Shown here: piece after piece, positions 48,582 through 61,268 of the stretch
How the letters are laid out: every line of letters starts with the position of its first letter
Position numbering within the stretch: the first letter of the stretch is position 1
Assembly (NCBI RefSeq): GCF_020360975.1
Contig: NW_025408667.1
Coordinates: forward strand, 4,650,001 to 4,714,000
DNA from: Hirsutella rhossiliensis
Lineage: Eukaryota; Ascomycota; Sordariomycetes; Hypocreales; Ophiocordycipitaceae
Reading direction: 5' to 3'
Length of the DNA stretch: 64,000 nucleotides
Made by a program: the position numbers and the translations under genes
Notes under the pieces: model-generated
What the model was told of the DNA's origin: nothing
The model's database searches: none
What the model saw: the letters and a program-made list of their open reading frames with translations, nothing else

Positions 48582-50301
48582 CCGCTGTATGACTCCTTTA
48601 TCCTTGATTCCGGATCAGACACACACATTTGCAACAACCGATCCCGTTTTCTTGACTACACCGCCCTTGCAGAGCCAAAAGAGCTCTTTGCAGGCGATAG
48701 TCAACTTCAGATCCTTGGCTACGGCACAGTCCGTATGAAGCTTGAAGAAGGAGGACTTTTTCAGCTCAACGAAGTTGCCTTCGTGCCAAAATTCCACACC
48801 AACATCGCATCCTCGACCGCTTTCTTGCGAAGGGATACAACTGGAATCCACTATCTGGACGCGTCTCTAAAGACGATCAGATTATATTTCATACGAAACG
48901 CCGCTTTCGTCAACCGGTCATCGAGTTCAACCCGATTAAGGAGGACTCTCACGCCTCCAATTTCACATCTTCATCTGCACCTCGCACAGTGAAAACAGCA
49001 GATGCTACGCTTTGGCATAAGCGCCTAGGTCACTTGAACGCTCAAGCCCTAGAGCATCTTGTTGAGAACACGACGGGTTCGAAGATCAAAGGCCCAGTTA
49101 CCATCGATTGCACCGCGTGTTCCCTTGGGAAGGGAAAGAAGGTCGTCTCTCGCCGAACCCTCAAAACCGAGCCCCAGACCATTCTGGAGAATCTACGTTG
49201 ATATCTTCAGTATGAACACCTCATTCAACGGCAAGGAAGCTGTTCTTCTTATCAAAGATGAATTTACAAGCATGATCTTCATCTACCTTCTGAATGACGC
49301 GACACAAGGGTCCGTTATGACTGCTTTGAGAAACCACGAGGCAATGGTTCAACGCCAATGGAATCTCAACATTTGCATTATCCACCGTGATAACGATCGT
49401 TCTCTTCAGAGTGCGTATGAGAGCTGGATCGAGGAAAAGGGGATTCAAGATGAACCTTCTGCCCTTACACTCCGCTCAAAACGGTTCTGCAGAGCGATCT
49501 GGGGGTAATATCTGCCCAGGCCAGAACAATGGGAATTGATGCCAATTTACCATCTGATCTTTGGCCAGAGACTTGGAAAGCTGCAGTGTTTTTGCACAAC
49601 AGATCGCCCATGCAGAACCACAGCTTCGAACGCCTTTCCAGCTGCTTCATCAGTGGCTGCGAGACAACAACAGAGACATAGGCTACCAGCAAGACCAGCC
49701 TGACATCACGTTTCTCAAGGCATACGGCTGCAGAGCCTATCCCTTGACACCCCAGGCCCTTCAGAACAGACAGAAGAAGGACCTAAAGACCGACCCTCAC
49801 ACAGAAATCGGTTATCTCGTTGGATATGATTCCACGAACATTTTCAGGATCTGGATTCCGTCCACATCAGAAGTCCGAAGGGTCCGAGATGTGACCTTCA
49901 ATGAAAGCATCTTCTATGACGGAAATGATCAGCCACCAGAACCTATCCCACAGCGCGTGGAAGTACAGCTTCCAGCCCACATCGAGGACGAGTCGGATTA
50001 CGAGGAAATCCCCACTCAAATCGATGAACCTGAACCTGACCCCGTTGAGCAATCTCCCTCAACCTCAGACCAAGGAGACGCCACCACGATTGTGGTACAA
50101 CCCGAACCATCTGATCATGAGGACTCGGATGATCAGGATGAGTTTCATGACATTCAGCACCCATATCCGACACCGGACCCCGGTCCGAGTGACTCAGCCA
50201 CGGCGCTCAGCCCGCTCACCAAAGCTCTGCCAGGCCAGAAATTTGCTACTTTCGTCAAACAACTCGGTCTCGTCGATATCTCTACGTTGCTAGGGATCTA
50301 G
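48582..50301 (+). pseudogene. Copia J protease-integrase, frameshifted, RT lost
   Basis: Protease: LDSGSDTHIC at about 48603-48632 with the catalytic D-S-G. Frame change near 48820. GAG-pre-integrase: LWHKRLGHLN at about 49009 with the HHCC zinc motif completed by CTAC. Frame change near 49190. Integrase core: VDIFSM (first D), IIHRDND (second D, about 49380), and QNGSAERSGG (the E, about 49477-49506), with shifts near 49465, 49503 and 49640. The integrase C-terminal part and an acidic Pro/Asp/Glu-rich tail are open from 49641 to 50301. The sequence then ends and the 3' LTR follows 48 bp later, so RT and RNase H are absent. Usual Copia interiors are about 4-4.5 kb, compared with 3.0 kb here. 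Confidence 0.88.
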
Positions 50302-50349
50302 TTTCTTTCTTCAGTTTGCACTGCCCACTAGCCAGCACAACCTGGGGTA

Positions 50350-50618
50350 TGTCACACATAGGATATCAGCCTCCAACAGTCTGACCCCTATTCGCACAGT
50401 CCGTTTCCACATTTCCCACAGAAACTTCTAGGAGGCATCATCAACGCATCAGTGGCTTCCAGATGATCCGATCAGATGCTTCCATTCACTACCATTCCCT
50501 TCCATTCTCATATTCAGGCAGTCTATAAAGATCTCGCCTCTTTCCCACCTTAGATAGCAGAATCAAGAGTCTTCCAGTCCCTGATCTTTATGCCCACTTG
50601 CTCATCCTCCGTGCGATA
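50350..50618 (+). repeat. Copia J 3' LTR
   Basis: This 269-bp LTR is nearly identical to 47083-47353. A short purine-rich CCTGGGGTA precedes it. It is followed by the TSD TCCTC. Confidence 0.95.
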
Positions 50619-50623
50619 TCCTC

Positions 50624-50877
50624 TTTATTAAATTATATATCTTAAGATAAGATAACTTAATTAAGCTTAGGGATCTAGATCTAATAAATATTACTAGTAT
50701 AGTAGCTAATAAGGTACTTAATATATACTTATAGGCTAAGCTTAAATTAATTAATATCTTTCTAGGCCTTATATTAACTATTTAAAGGATATACTTTATA
50801 TCTATATATATATACCCTATACTAGTTTAGTTAAAGGTCTTTAGTTATATTAAAGTTAATATATAGCGGTCTATACC
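50624..50877. other. RIP-decayed DNA between Copia J and Gypsy A2
   Basis: About 250 bp of TA-rich sequence with no recognised motif. By position it should continue Copia D3 beyond the Copia J insertion. No terminal repeat is seen. Confidence 0.45.
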
Positions 50878-51067
50878 TATAAAAGGTCTTTAGTAAGTTA
50901 ATATAACTAACTAGTCCTTATACTATTTACTATTAAAATAAAGAAGAAAGAGAGAAAGCAAGAGAATTTATTATATAAAAGTATAATAGTATTTTATAGC
51001 TTTAAGCTAATAAAAGGTTTTAGAAGCTAGGCGGCGTAGCTACTATTAAAGTAGCTTACTTATTATA
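50878..51067 (-). repeat. Gypsy A2 3' LTR
   Basis: This 190-bp LTR is homologous to 8695-8883, including the purine (AAAG)n-like run at about 50943-50962. Confidence 0.9.
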
Positions 51068-51442
51068 TTACCTCCTTCCCTTTTAACGTTTCCTCTTTTA
51101 AGGGATCGTAGTAATCTATAGTAAGATAACTTAAGAAGGTAATACTCCTTTTATACTTCTTTTATTACTTCTATATATTAGTATATTAAATAGTAGTAAG
51201 GGGTTCCTATATAGGCTATAAGTAATTATATTATTTTACGAGCACCTTCTTATATATACCTTTTATTCTTTTATCTAGAATTCTTTTAATAAAGTATATC
51301 TTTTCGCTATCTACTAGTACCGGTAAGGCACTCTCTTAATTAAGTTTCTATAAAGGTAATAGGTCTCTAAGGACTAGCTAGAGTAGGTTTACGTAAAAGA
51401 CTAGATATATACGCTTAGGTATATCTAACCTATAAGTATATA

Positions 51443-51930
51443 CCTTACGAAGAGAGATATAAGAGGTATATATAAAATATATACAGGTAAAAGTAAAAGT
51501 AAGGGGTTAGATAGGTAAGGCATAGAGATTTAATTCTTATAGGAGCAGTAATTATAGTAAGGGAGTAATTATTATATTGCCTTAATTATCCTTCTTTCCT
51601 TTATCTAACGCCCCTCTTTATACCCGTCTAGCATCTCGATTAATAAAGAAGATCCTACTTAAAGAAGCTACTAATATCCCTTTAACTACTAAGCTTTTTA
51701 CCGGTTTTTCCCCTCCTTTCTAACTATTACTAGTATATCCGTCTTATCTCTCGCTACCTCTATAAGAAGCTATTACTACTTCTACTTCCCTTTATACCCC
51801 TACCCTTTATTCTATACTTCTTTTTAGCTCCTTTTTCCTTCTTCTATGCTAAGTGTTTTTTTAGCTTCCTAGGTCCCTTATACTAAGGGATATCTTTAAG
51901 AACTATAAAATTAGGCTAGGCTTCGCGATA
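51443..51930 (-). repeat. Copia F 3' LTR (left)
   Basis: This 488-bp LTR starts CCTTACGAAGAG and ends CTTCGCGATA. It matches the right LTR and the three solo copies. Confidence 0.94.
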
Positions 51931-51940
51931 TACCCCCTTA

Positions 51941-54900
51941 GCTATAGCCTACCCTTATAGAAAGGGTAAAGCTAAATACCTAGGCCGGTAAGCGTATAAA
52001 GGAGGTCTTAGTTTATACTTATCCCTTACTTAAGAAATCCGGGTTTTAGCCCTAGGCTCTTTTAGACCTACTTTAAGAAAAGGGGCCTTAAGGAGGAAAT
52101 TAAGTCCTATAAGAAAGGGGGGCTTCTTTAAGGATAAGTCCCTAAAAAGGGGGCCTTTTAAGAAGAATAAGTCCTAATTAAGCTAGGGGCCCTCCTTTAG
52201 GATAAGTCCTAATTCCTCTCTTTAGCTATAGACGTCTCCTTCCTCTTATATACTATTAGCTCCTCTTATAGACTCTTAAGGCGGGCTTCTAAGGATAGCT
52301 TCTCTTAAACGTCTTCTAGCTTAATTTACTATAAAAAGATAGCTAGCTTCTACTTTAATAAGGGCTTTATAAGACTATTAGCTTTTATTAATACTATTAA
52401 AACCTAATAGATAGAAATAAGTCCCTTTTAAACCTCTTAGCGTAACTAATACTAATAGATATTAATATACTATAGCCGGGTTAATAGCTTACTATTTTCT
52501 ATAAAAATTCGTATAGTCTATATATTATTATATTCTATAGCTAATAGGGATAGAATTTATAGTTATAATAATATTAGTAGCTAGTTAAGGAAAATCGCTT
52601 CTTTTAACGCTTTTAAAAGAGCTAGTAGCTCTACCTCTATACTAAAAGTTATAATAGTAGCTTACTTCGAAGCTCTCTAAGTAATAGTTCCTTTAAAAAG
52701 GGATATAATATACCCTTATAAGCTCTTTCTATCTAAGGAATTATCCGTAAAGGACGAATCGCTTAAATAAAAGAAGATTTTAGTAGCTTATTTCCTTTCC
52801 TACCCTCCTAGGCATAGACTATATAATCTCGTTAAATAGAGATAAAGGATAGCTTTATCTACTACTTCTTAATGCCTAGGGCTAGGATTCTAGTTATACC
52901 TAGCTAGCTAGGAGACCGTAAAAGAGATATCCGGTCTAGTAGAAATAGCTAAAAAAAGTAAGGAGCCTACCTTCTATTAATATTAGTATTTCTCTTACTC
53001 CCTAGCTTAAAAGGACGGATTAGGTAAAAGCTCTTTATTTAATATAGGCGTAGAAGGAAGCTTCTTATTAAGGGAATTAAGGAGGAATTTATAAGCGACC
53101 TTATAGATATAGGCGTCCTAGGTAAGCTAGATAGTCCGTTAGGGCTTATTTTAAAGGATTCGTATCCTTAAGAACTACTTTATCTCCCTTAGCTTAGTTA
53201 TCTTATACCTTTATTATAGGCCTTATATAGCCTCCTTAGTAATAGCTTCTTCCTCTTTTAGGTAGGCTTAGATAATATCGTTAACGTAAAAGAAGACTAT
53301 AATTTTACCCTTTTATATTATATATAGTTCCTAAGGGACTTTCTTAAAGCCTAGGGCTTTAAGGGAACCTATTAAATACTATTACTAAAGAAGGGGTAAT
53401 CTTTATAGTCTATATAGAGCTTTCCTAAGCTATAGAAGCTTTCCTAGCTATTAGAAGCTTAGTAGAAGGCGTATATAAATAACTTCTTTTTCTTCCTTAA
53501 GTAAGTAGTTAATAAAGGTATTAACTATATCTATCTAATCGAGCTCGAGGTCGAATTCTACTACTATAGCTATAAGGGTCTAAAAAGATATCCTTACTAG
53601 GGTAGTTACCTTAGTAGGAAGATCCCCTTTTTCCTACTAGTTCTTATAAATAACTAGCTAGGCCTTATACTTTTATAAGAAGCTATATTTATTAGTCTTA
53701 TAGATAAAGACCTATTTATAGCTAAGGACCTATTTTCCTCTTGCTTTTTCCTTAAGGACCTCTTTAAAAGACCCTATCTCTTCGTATAAGGCTAGGTAGT
53801 CTTTCTAGGCCTAGAAAAACTAGTCTTTAAAAGGGTGTCTTTCTAGCTGCTTCTAGTTTACTAGTAGGTCTAGGAGGTCTCTTTTATATACCTTCCTTAC
53901 TAATAACTATAGCTTAAAGAGCCGGCCTACTATAAATACTCCGTAGAAACCGTCTTCTATAGGCATTAGATAGAAGTCGGAAAAACAATCGAAATAAGGG
54001 AGAGGTTAGTCTTCTTTAGTAACTATATTAGGCCCTATACCTTCCTTTACTTCTCGAAGTAAGGATAAAAAAGCAGCTAGGTAATCCTTTAAGAGAGGTG
54101 CCTTTCCTACCCCCTTAAGGGTTAAGACGGGAAGACTAATAGAGAAAGCTACTTTTAAATCTTCTTCTTATTCTATAAGAGGAGGCGTAGGGAGGCAAGC
54201 GTATTCTAGCTCTACCGCTTTCCTATAGTCTCCTTCTTTATCTAGATTATCTAATCTAGTAGCTTCCTCTTTTTCGAAGTTAGCGTTATCTTTAACTACT
54301 TTAACGTTAGTTTCTTCTTTTATTTCCTTATCTAGGACCTCTTCTTAAAACTATTAAGAAGGGGGGATTTAAATCTTTTAAATTAGCTAACGTTAAGAGA
54401 GTAAGAGGGGCTATTAATCCCTCTTTTTATCGAAGAAGCTAGAGTCGTCGAAAATTATATCCCTAGTTAAAATAACCTTCTATAAAAAAGGAATCTAGAT
54501 CTAGAAGATATTTATAGAATTATAACTAACGAGGTAACTAATAAAGGCTCTAGGATTAAGCTTTCTTTTCTTCTTCCTTTTTAGCTATATATTAGTAGTT
54601 ATTATATATACCGTATAGCTATAGGTATAAAAGTAGGCTAGCAAGGCCCTCTTCTTTATAAAGAGCCTAAGGGGGGATTTTTAGTCTATTCCTTAGGTCT
54701 TAAAAAGGGTCTCTAGGTCCCTATAGTCCCTTAGTCCCCTAGGGTCCCTTAGGGTCCGGTTCTAAACGTAATAGGCGGTCTTAACGACTTCCCTTTAAAG
54801 GTCGTATAGAAGCCTTATAGTAAGTCTTATTATACGGGCCCTTTCTATTATAGCACCCCTTAATCTTTCTACCCCTCCGTTCTAGGCCTAGGTAATTAAT

Positions 54901-57327
54901 ACTAATAGGAGGGGTAAAATACCTTTTTTTCGAAGCTAATTTAAGATATCCTTTATAAATAGCTCTCTATTAGACTATATCTCCTTTACCTTATAGCTAA
55001 AGTAGGATTTTATCTAGTTAATAAAGTCTTAGAGGGTAAACTAGTTATACTTACTTAGGTAGGTCCGTAAGAAATAAGGGAAAACTATCCCTAAAAAAGC
55101 GTCTATAAAAAACATTACCTTAACGAAGCTTTCTTAATCCTTAGAGACGTCGGTCTAGTTAACCTAAATTTCCTTATATAGCTAGTCCGGCTATAAAGGC
55201 GTTCGTTTAGAAATTCGTCTCTTAGTCTTTCCTTAACTATAGTATTTGCATTTAATAGTCTTTAGGCCCCTTATTTATACGCCTTATTATTAGCCTAGCT
55301 TATATAAATCTAAGGGGCCCGGGTAACTAAGTCGTATATACTAAAGAATACTATCTCCTTAGGCTACTAAAAGAGGGTCCTTTATAATAGACCTATTCCT
55401 CCTAGTAAGGAAAGCTAACTTCTTAAGAGGTTCCTTCCTAAGGATAGGTTAGAATTCGAGAATAAATTAACCGAAATTTTCCTCGATAAGCTTAATAGTT
55501 TAATTCTTTTAAACTAGCCTCGTCGGCTTAAACGTTATATCTTAAAAGATCCCTTCCTTTCGAAAAAAGCGGAAGGAAATTAAGCTTATTAAAATTCGAG
55601 GGTAAAAAGCTACCCTTTTTTATTAAAGAATTTATATAGATCCGTTAGGTAACTTTATTATAAAATTCACCCTTCTATATCCCTCTTATTATATAGTTAT
55701 ATCCCTAGTAATAAGGTATTCTCTTTATACCTTCTTAAAGGCCTAGAATCGTAAGAGTATATTATAGATATTAAGGGAAGCACCGGAGTTAAGGATAGCT
55801 AATTTTCGTAGGGGATAATTAAAGGGTTCTAATAGTTAGTTTTAGCCTTATTAATCTATATAAAAGATAAAGGCCGGATTTACTATACTAACGATTTTTC
55901 CTTAAATTTATAGCTTAAATAAGGGTAGCGGCGTTCGTTGCTATTTCTTAGTAACCTAAATCTTATCTATCTTCTTCTATAATAAGGGGTCCTCCTTAAG
56001 AGACTATTATATTATTTCTTATAGCCTCTTAAAAGGGTTAAATCCTTTAGGTCGGTTTTCCTCGAAGACCTACTAGTATTATAATAATCGATAGCCTAGA
56101 GATTTATAGGCTAAGCAGCCGTTTCGCTTAGTTTTTTATTTCTTCGAGGAATCCTTATCCCGATCTAAAAGGTCTGCTTAAAAACCTCCCGTTTTTACCC
56201 TTTATTACTAATTTTAATAAAGAAGTTCGATTTCGACTAGTTCCCTAATTTTTCGACTAACGGACTAAAAGGTCTATTAAGGGACTAGTCGGGCCGGTCT
56301 AACTAATAAGACCGGGGCCGGGCCCGGAGTAAGAGGCGGAGCTAGGGCCGGGCTTAGGGCTATAGCTATAGTTAATAATAGCGTTAAGGCTCTCGAGGGA
56401 GGAGGAGCTAAAGGAGCAATAGCTATAGTAGTAGTAGTAGCGGGGGCCGTAGTAATAGGGGCTATAGGTTAAACCGTCTAGGTCGAGTACTAGCCTTAAA
56501 GGAATAAGACTACTTATTATTATACTTAAGTAGCTTCTTTATTTAGTTCCTAGCTAGCTTCTTAAAAGATAGTCGAGTAACTATTACTAATAGGCTTTAT
56601 TAATAGAGATATATCCTATAGCTACTAGCCGGAAAGAGCTTTTATAAGGAAGTATTAGTTAGCTTCCTTAAGGTTTTCTTCTTGCTTAGCTAGCTATAAA
56701 GAAGCTAGTAGGTTCCTAGTAGAAAAGGCTCCTAGGTAGGCTATATAGGTCTTCCTAATACGGTTAGTTATATAGCCCCTCGAGGGAGCTATTAAGGTTT
56801 CGAGCTTTAAAAGCTATTACCTAGGAGTCTCTTCCTTTCTTAGAGAGATTAGCTTTATAGTACTAACGGATTCCGTTATTACCGTATAAGTAGTAATTAG
56901 TAGCTTTATCTCGTAAAGGTATTCCTTTCGGTAACTCTCGTAGTTGCCTAGGGTAGTAGAAAAAGCTCTTTACTATATAGAGGTTAGCTCGGAGAAGGGG
57001 GTAGCTCCCTTTATAAAGTCCGTTGCCCTAAGACAAAGAGGGGGGTTAAGAGGGTCCTACTTATTAAAGAAGACTAGATAATAAATAGTTCTATTTATAT
57101 AAGCCCGTAGCTCCTATACCTACTTATCTTAATCTTAGAGCTTAATAAGAATCGTCTTATAGACCGTAGGGATAGTAAAGTCGCTTTTTAATATTATTAT
57201 AGGGGAAGGGTAGAAAAGTTAGTTAAAAATCAGCCTTTTTAGTAAGAGGGGTAAAAGGAAGCTATAAGGGATATAAGAAAGATACCTTTTATAGTAGCCG
57301 GAAGGTATAAGAATTCTATTCCTCCTA
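51941..57327 (-). pseudogene. Copia F gag-pol remnant
   Basis: On the minus strand, reverse transcriptase is seen at about 53270-53300 as FFYVNDII (Copia YVDD with the first Asp turned to Asn by G-to-A). RNase H at about 52618-52655 reads TIITFSIEVELLAL, the Copia pattern ending in E-x-E-L. The position of RNase H nearer the left LTR than RT agrees with minus-strand coding. Integrase, protease and Gag should lie toward 57 kb but I did not identify motifs there. Many TAA/TAG stops are present. Confidence 0.82.
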
Positions 57328-57337
57328 GGCTTATAAC
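57328..57337 (-). promoter_or_regulatory. Copia F primer binding site (RIP-altered)
   Basis: Reading on the minus strand directly after the 5' LTR gives GTTATAAGCC, the half initiator tRNA-Met site with TG changed to TA. The same site in intact form follows the Copia J LTR. Confidence 0.82.
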
Positions 57338-57825
57338 TCTTATAAAGAGAGATATAAGAAGTATATATAGAATATATAAAGGTAAAAGTAAAAGTAAGGG
57401 GTCGGATAGGTAGGGTAGAGAGATTTAATTCTTATAGGAGTAGTAATTATAGTAAGGGAGTAATTATTATATTACCTTAATTATCCTTCTTTCCTCTATC
57501 TAACGCCCCTCTTTATACCTATTTAGTATCTTAATTAATAAAGAAGATCCTACTTAAAGAAGCTACTAATATCCCTTTAACTACCGAGCTTTTTACTAGT
57601 TTTTCCCCTCCTTTTTAGCCGTTGCCGGTATATCTATCTTATCTCTCGCTACCTTTATAGGAAGCTATCGCTACTTCTACTTCCCCTTATACCCTTACCC
57701 TCCTTTCTATACCTCTTTTTAGCTCCTTCTTCTTTCTTCTATACTAAGTGTTTTTTTAGCTTCCTAGGTCCCTTATACTAAGGGATATCTCTAAGAACTA
57801 TAAAATTAGGGCATGCTTCGCGATA
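57338..57825 (-). repeat. Copia F 5' LTR (right)
   Basis: This 488-bp LTR starts TCTTATAAAGAG and ends CTTCGCGATA. It is followed by the TSD ATATA. Confidence 0.94.
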
Positions 57826-57830
57826 ATATA

Positions 57831-60063
57831 GGCTAACTTCCGCGAGTACTTAATATTTAATATATAGCTAATCGAGCTTTTTATAGGGTCGCGATATTTT
57901 AATATTTCTTAAGTTAAGGTATACTTAATCCCTAAGCTTATATCTTAGTATAGCTATCTTATACTTATTAGCTTACGCTTACTATATTTCCTCGGCTATA
58001 GCTATCGCTACTTATATAAACTCTATAGGATCCTATAATCTCTAAATAAAATCCTTTATTATTACTTCCCCCTACGTTATATCTTTTATTCTTTAATACT
58101 TAACTAACTAGATTAGCTTATTATAATAGCTATATATAAAGAAGAATAAACTTAGTTTAGTAAAGGTTACTTCCCTCTTATTAATAGTCGCTATTACGGT
58201 TAAAAGTAAGTCTAACTAGTTCTCTTATAAATAATTCGTTTATATTTAAAGAATCCTCTTTACCTCTTAGTTTATTTATTTTATTATACTATCGGTTTAT
58301 AAATAGTACGCTATTAATAACCGCTACTTAATCCCTAGTATCTAATAGAAACTTTTCTATATACTACTAATAAACTAAGGACCTTAATTACTAGTTATAG
58401 ATATTAAGATACTATAGATAGGGTAATATCGTTTAAAGAGTCTTTTTATAACCGCTTTTATAGAAATATTATTTAATCCTTTAAGTTTAACGCCTTTAAT
58501 AAGTTAGTCTATAATTACTATATAGTTTATCGCGCTATCTTTCCTTAATAGTAAGAGGTTAGTAATAAAGTTAATAGTAATTTCGCTCTATATATATTAT
58601 AGAATTTAGTTTAAGAGTTTTTTCCCTTTAAATAGTATTTTATTTATAAACCTTATAGTTACGTATAAACTAATATATATTACTAGCGGTACCTAGCTAA
58701 AAAAAGCGTTTTAATAGAGTTAAGTATATAAGGTCCTTTTTAGGATATCTAGTAATAAAAGAGTTATAAGTTTCCTAGATAATCTTTATATATAGCGGCT
58801 CTAAACTAGGTATCTAAACGTATTCTCTAAAGTATAGTAGGCCTTTATTATCTAATAAGTATTTTAAAATACTAATAACCTTCTCCTTTTATAACTTTAT
58901 TAGTAAACTCTTTACTTTATTTATTACTAGCTTTATAAGTTCTTAGTAAAGCTTATCTTCTTACTATATAGCGTACTATAGCTACTATAACTTCTTATCT
59001 TTAAATATATTAATCTCTTTTCTAAAGTTAATTTCCTAGGCACCCTTAGTATTAGTAGATAATAGTAATATTAAGACCCTTTTAAGGTAATTATTTTAAA
59101 ATAGCCTTATAATACGTCCCTTTAATTATTTATTAAAGTAGCTAGCTAGTATATCTTAGTCCTATTAAAAGAGTATATTAACTAATCCGCCCTTATAGCC
59201 TAGCCTTTATTTAAGCTTAAATTAAAACCTAGATAGGAACTCCGACTACTATACTTATCTCTCTATTAACCTCCTTTCTAAGTAGAAGTATCTTAGGTTC
59301 TTATAGTCCGTTAGGATCTTAAAGTGCTTTACTACCTATAGCTTTAGTTCCTACTACTTTAAATATCTAAGAATAGTAAGTAGCTCCTTATTATAGATAG
59401 CGTAATTTACTTTAGCTACTAAATATTTCTTTAAGAAGTATATAATAGGTCGTACTAGTCTACCCTTATTATCTCTTTATAAGGGTATACCTCTTAATAT
59501 AAATCCTAAAGCGTTTACTTTTAAGATAGTCTCCCTTTTTAAATAGAAGTATATAAGGATCGGGGCCGTAATTAAAAGGTCCTTAAGCTTCTTAAAGGCT
59601 TCTTTATATAATCTATCTTAATAGAATAGTACGTCCTTCTTCGTTAGTCGTATTAGCGGCTCTACTATTACTAAGAAGTCTAGTATAAATATCCTATAAA
59701 AGTTCGTAAATCTAATAAAACTCCTTATAGATTTAATATTCGTTAAGGTTACCTATCCCTTTATAGCCTTAACCTTCTCTAGGTTAACTTAAATCCTATA
59801 CTTTACCTCGATAATAAACCTAAGGTATTTTATAGCCTTAACTTCGAATTCGCTCTTATTAATATTTAGTTATAGCTTAGTATCTATTAGTCGTTAAATA
59901 ACCTTACTAACTTTATCGTAGTAGTCTTATAGGCTTTTAAAGGAAAGGATTAAGATATTATCGATATACGCTAATATAAATTTATCGAGGTAATCTTAGA
60001 GCACGCTATTAACATACTATTAAAAGGCTACTAGTACGCTTATTAAGCTAAATAGAACTACTA
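57831..60063 (-). pseudogene. Gypsy A2 pol remnant
   Basis: This is homologous to the A1 interior. The reverse transcriptase palm block lies on the minus strand at about 59940-59975 (AYIDNILIL-like, with one Asp changed). The frame is full of RIP-type stops. Confidence 0.8.
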
Positions 60064-60977
60064 TATTATAAGACACCCTACCGTCGATAATCTAGGTACC
60101 TATAATAATATCGGCCTTCCCTAGGGAAGTTACCCCTAACTCCTTAAGGCTCCCCGCGGAAGAAGGAACCTAGAAGCTACCGGGTAAACTCTAGGAAATT
60201 ACCCGGAAATCCTAGAAATAATAACTAAGCGGATTATATAGACGTTTTATAGAGGTTTCCCCTAGGGATATATTATATAGGGAATATACTATAATTTCGT
60301 AAGTAATAATAGCTCTTTAAGGATTATACTAATATTTCCTTAAGAAGTTACTATAAGAATATAGCAGGGAAATTATAGAGAAATACCTATACCTACCTAG
60401 GGAAAATACTAGGAAATACCGCTAATATACCGTACTACCGTCGTACGATTATAAGGTTAAGATATTACTTAGTTAAAACCCTAAGTAAGGTCTTACGCTC
60501 GCTATAGTATATATAGAAGATAGAGAACCCGCTAGATCTTAGGCGGGTAGAGAAGAATATAGATAGTTATTACTACTCTTACTTTAACTTATAAGACTAG
60601 TAGCTAGTCTATATAATACGTTTAATTATATATAGTAGCTAGTCCGTTTAATTACTTATTAGACCTATACTAGATCTAGGTAGATAGTAAGGTTAACGTA
60701 CTAGCCCTATACTAAGGAACTAGTGCTTAATAAATAGTAGTAATTCTAATTCCCTTAAATATTTATTTTCTTAAAGTCTATATTTAGTAGAACGGAAGAT
60801 AAAAAATAAGGAAAGGAATGAGTTAACCTTAACCTATAAACCCCGATATCTTCTTAGGAAGAAAGCTCCTACTTACGTACTAATAAATACTAGCTTCTTA
60901 ATTTCTTTTTATAGAAGAAATACTTAGGGAACTCTAGATAGAGGTAGAACTTCGACGCATTAAAGCTTAAGTATTAT

Positions 60978-61073
60978 TATCGCGAAGACTATTACGCTAC
61001 GTAGGTAAAAGTAGAACGCGCTCCGATAGGTGCGCTGTAAATAATATATATCTAGCAACCGCGTCTTCCGACA
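60978..61073 (-). repeat. TRIM 3' LTR (left)
   Basis: This 96-bp LTR starts TATCGCGAAG and ends GTCTTCCGACA. It still has CA at its end, whereas the right LTR has TA there. Confidence 0.92.
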
Positions 61074-61254
61074 TACCCCCTTAGGGATCGCGGCTCCGCC
61101 GGGAGCCCTAGTCCGTAGCCTAAGACGCGGGAGTTAAACACTAAGCGCCGCGCCAATAACCTAAGGAAATCTAAGAGAGGTAGTTGCCTACGGGGGATTA
61201 AACCCCGCACCGCGCGCAGTTACCGGAAGTTATAGGGGTAGTATGCCATCCCCT

Positions 61255-61268
61255 CCCGGGCTTATAAC
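61255..61268 (-). promoter_or_regulatory. TRIM primer binding site
   Basis: On the minus strand it reads GTTATAAGCCCGGG directly after the 5' LTR. This is the half initiator tRNA-Met site, with one TG to TA change. Confidence 0.85.

Larger units (their letters stand above)
47083..50618 (+). mobile_element. Copia J, young RT-less LTR retrotransposon
   Basis: A plus-strand Ty1/Copia-type element of 3536 bp with the perfect 5-bp TSD TCCTC (47078-47082, 50619-50623). LTRs are 271 and 269 bp and differ by one C/T change and two single-C length differences. CA and TG are normal, so it is not RIP-mutated although it sits in fully decayed DNA. The interior (2996 bp) encodes Gag, protease and integrase, but the reverse transcriptase and RNase H region is missing between integrase and the 3' LTR. 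The frame is broken by at least eight single-base shifts. It is therefore non-autonomous and would need enzymes from a related copy. Confidence 0.95.
51443..57825 (-). mobile_element. Copia F, full-length RIP-decayed LTR retrotransposon
   Basis: A minus-strand Ty1/Copia element of 6383 bp with the 5-bp TSD ATATA (51438-51442, 57826-57830). The LTRs are both 488 bp. Next to the left LTR is TACCCCCTTA (51931-51940), the complement of a polypurine tract; next to the right LTR is GGCTTATAAC (57328-57337), the complement of a half initiator tRNA-Met primer site. Three solo LTRs of this family lie at 3075, 12123 and 36567. It inserted into Gypsy A2, whose sequence continues on both sides. Confidence 0.95.
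50878..60063 (-). mobile_element. Gypsy A2, split by Copia F and truncated by element G
   Basis: A second copy of Gypsy A. The 3' LTR lies at 50878-51067 (190 bp, TATAAAAG...TTATTATA), followed by the complement of the polypurine tract. The interior runs 51068-51442, is interrupted by Copia F, and resumes at 57831 with the same sequence as A1 near 2787. It ends at about 60063, in the reverse transcriptase region, where element G begins. It lacks the S1 solo LTR and the 697-bp insert of A1, so it preserves the empty sites. It is RIP-decayed. Confidence 0.9.
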
